Positions 21,878-22,912 of a DNA stretch of 22,912 nucleotides are shown one piece after another. This DNA is from a virus. The notes below the pieces were generated by a model. That model made no database searches. It saw only the letters and a program-made list of their open reading frames with translations, and was not told the origin of the DNA. How positions within the stretch are numbered: position 1 is the stretch's first letter; each line of letters opens with the position of its first letter. Both the position numbers and the translations under genes were made by a program. The stretch covers positions 1 through 22,912 of IMG/VR virus record IMGVR_UViG_3300027325_000012, one strand, 5' to 3'.

Positions 21878-21896
21878 ACGTGAGAATTGCAAATAT

Positions 21897-22721
21897 ATGA
21901 ATTTAAAGACACCAACAAGTTACTACGGAGGTAAACAAAATCTAATTAAAACAATACTCCCATTATTGCCTAAACATAAATTGTATGCTGAAGTTTTTGT
22001 AGGTGGAGGCGCAATATTTTGGGCTAAACCACAAAGTGAAATTGAAGTCATAAATGACACTAATAGAGAGTTGATCAACTTTTATGAGGTTGTACAGAAT
22101 CAGTTTATAGAGTTAGAAAAAAAGATAAGAATAAGTCTCCATTCCAGATCTCTATTCAATGACTCATCTGTGATTTATCAAAACCCTCATATGTTCAATA
22201 GGATTGATAGAGCTTGGGCTGTTTGGACACAGGCAGCTCAAAGCTTCAGTTCTATGTTAGATGGGTCTTGGGGTTATGATAAATCCAAGAACACAACATC
22301 CCAAAAGATTACTAACAAACGTGATGCTTTTAGTGAGGATTATGCTATTAGGATTCAAAACGTTCAAATAGAATGTACTGATGCGCTACGTATTATAACA
22401 AGTCGTGATACTAAAGATAGTTTCTTTTATTGTGATCCTCCTTATTTTAATAGCGACTGTGGCCATTATGATGGTTACAGCCGTGAGGACTTTGAAATGC
22501 TATTAAATACGCTCTCTAAGATAGAAGGAAAGTTTTTATTAAGTAGTTATCCTAGTGATCTCTTAACGGAGCACACAGAGACTAACGGATGGTTTAACAT
22601 TAAGCTTGAGCAAAGTGTTAGTGTGGCCAACAACTCATCTAAGCCACCAAAGAAAAAAATTGAGGTTATGACTGCTAACTATGACCTGAGTAATCCACGT
22701 GATGATTTAAAGCTATTTTAA
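21897..22721 (+). CDS. DNA N6-adenine methyltransferase (D12 class, Dam-like)
   Basis: A 274-aa protein when started at 21897 (MNLKTPTSYYGGKQN). An upstream ATG at 21816 in the same frame lies inside the terminator stem and would add 27 unrelated residues, so it was not chosen. D12-class motifs are seen: the YYGGK start (about 9-13), the SAM-binding motif EVFVGGGAIFW (about 32-42), then INDTNRELINFYE, and the catalytic DPPY in FFYCDPPYFNSD (about 177-188). These enzymes transfer a methyl group from S-adenosylmethionine to adenine N6; the target site cannot be read from the sequence. No restriction endonuclease gene is nearby, so it is probably an orphan phage methyltransferase protecting phage DNA or altering regulation. 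It lies after the terminator, outside the structural operon, as a moron-like gene. Confidence 0.9.
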   Translation: MNLKTPTSYYGGKQNLIKTILPLLPKHKLYAEVFVGGGAIFWAKPQSEIEVINDTNRELINFYEVVQNQFIELEKKIRISLHSRSLFNDSSVIYQNPHMFNRIDRAWAVWTQAAQSFSSMLDGSWGYDKSKNTTSQKITNKRDAFSEDYAIRIQNVQIECTDALRIITSRDTKDSFFYCDPPYFNSDCGHYDGYSREDFEMLLNTLSKIEGKFLLSSYPSDLLTEHTETNGWFNIKLEQSVSVANNSSKPPKKKIEVMTANYDLSNPRDDLKLF

Positions 22722-22724
22722 ATG

Positions 22725-22746
22725 GTGTTTTAACAGTGTTTCAATA
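22725..22746 (+). repeat. Imperfect 11-bp tandem repeat
   Basis: GTGTTTTAACA (22725-22735) and GTGTTTCAATA (22736-22746) match at 9 of 11 bases, just after the methyltransferase stop. The element is short and may be chance in AT-rich DNA; it is recorded because it lies where the phage-host junction is suspected. Confidence 0.3.
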
Positions 22747-22761
22747 TATTTGTTGTGAGCA

Positions 22762-22798
22762 AAAAATGTACGATTTAAATTAAAATCGTGTACTTTTT
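22762..22798. terminator. Hairpin terminator between methyltransferase and SPOR gene
   Basis: CGATTT (22771-22776) pairs with AAATCG (22783-22788); a lower stem GTA/TAC (22768-22770 with 22791-22793) follows after a two-base bulge, then A-run (22762-22766) against T-run (22794-22798). With T-runs on both strands it can act bidirectionally, ending the methyltransferase transcript on the plus strand and the SPOR transcript on the minus strand; the SPOR stop codon falls inside it. Confidence 0.6.
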
Positions 22799-22912
22799 AA
22801 TTTTCGGATTATACTTTGGCTGAAGAATATTGGCATACATATATTTCTTCTTAATTTTCACTAAAGCACGATCTGCCTCAATTCTTGTAGCAAAATTACC
22901 AACCCAAACTTT
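22775..22912 (-). CDS. SPOR-domain protein, C-terminal fragment
   Basis: A minus-strand reading frame enters from the right edge and ends at TAA (complement of 22775-22777), with 45 residues visible. The sequence KVWVGNFATRIEADRALVKI, then KKKYMYANILQPKYNPKIKK, is the C-terminal half of a SPOR (septal peptidoglycan-binding) domain: WVGNF...EADRAL...K...AxI..PKY. SPOR proteins bind denuded glycan at the division septum and are common chromosomal genes in Flavobacteriaceae, but are not usual in phage tail operons. The fragment therefore probably belongs to the host, and the phage end would lie between 22721 and about 22775. The N-terminus, and so the full protein class, is off-window. Confidence 0.72.
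   Translation of the reverse strand, partial: KVWVGNFATRIEADRALVKIKKKYMYANILQPKYNPKIKKYTILI

Noticed and set aside
21790-21886. The nested inverted repeat as a retron ncRNA (a1/a2 arms plus long msd-like hairpin)
   Set aside because: No reverse transcriptase gene is in view; the gene downstream is a D12 methyltransferase, and the long stem runs straight into a T-run typical of a terminator.
20813-21886. Diversity-generating retroelement acting on the tail fibre end
   Set aside because: No reverse transcriptase, no template repeat copy and no A-specific variable stretch were found in the window.
21816-21896. Upstream in-frame start for the methyltransferase adding 27 residues
   Set aside because: The ATG and following codons lie inside the terminator hairpin, and the added residues do not resemble the D12 family.

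Overview
The window holds most of the packaging, head, tail and baseplate genes of a contractile-tailed, Mu-like prophage (or prophage remnant) in a member of the Bacteroidota, most likely Flavobacteriaceae. The evidence for the host is the AT-rich DNA, the lack of strong Shine-Dalgarno sequences with A-rich leaders instead, the Sec signal peptides of flavobacterial style (ending in AQ or SQ), and a SPOR-domain gene fragment at the right edge that looks chromosomal. The evidence for a myovirus-like tail is a sheath and tube pair, a tail assembly chaperone, a tape measure protein, a gp27-like hub, a gp45-like spike, a LysM protein and wedge-like proteins. All functions are read from sequence by eye; no database search was run.

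Layout. Positions 1-3222 form a minus-strand operon read leftward: a gp25/gp46-like baseplate protein, terminase small and large subunits, a probable neck or tail-completion protein, and a DUF1320 (Mu gp36-like) protein that runs off the left edge. A 188-bp divergent region (3223-3410) separates it from a plus-strand late operon that seems to run without a clear terminator to 21748. Its order is: prohead protease with scaffold (3411), major capsid protein (4427), a small head-associated protein (5281), a cysteine peptidase-like endolysin (5713), a spanin-like membrane protein (6248), tail sheath (6629), tail tube (7805), tail assembly chaperone with a -1 frameshift extension (8243-9054), tape measure (9064), tail/hub proteins (10812, 11408), spike (12373), LysM (12912), two unknown proteins (13205, 13582), two large exported-looking adhesin/depolymerase proteins (13848, 16193), three small membrane proteins (18403, 18534, 18938), wedge-like baseplate proteins (19412, 20316) and a repeat-containing tail fibre (20813). 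A strong terminator in a nested palindrome (21790-21886) closes the operon and lies in the leader of a D12-class adenine methyltransferase gene (21897-22721). A SPOR-domain gene on the minus strand (22775 to the edge) probably marks the host side of the junction.

The most notable points are as follows. (1) A complete -1 programmed frameshift signal, undescribed for this locus as far as I can tell: an A AAA AAG heptamer, a 6-nt spacer and a perfect 7-bp stem, joining the 211-aa chaperone to a 65-codon extension that has no start codon of its own. (2) Three phage proteins carry Sec signal peptides: the tail chaperone, a fibre-like protein, and a pectate-lyase-like beta-helix enzyme with Calx-beta-like and Big2-like flanking domains. 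The lyase may be a tail-borne depolymerase or a secreted enzyme made by the lysogen. (3) The fibre and membrane-protein cassette splits the baseplate genes, and the gp25-like baseplate gene sits in the opposite-strand packaging operon. (4) The leader of the methyltransferase gene can fold into several alternative RNA structures.
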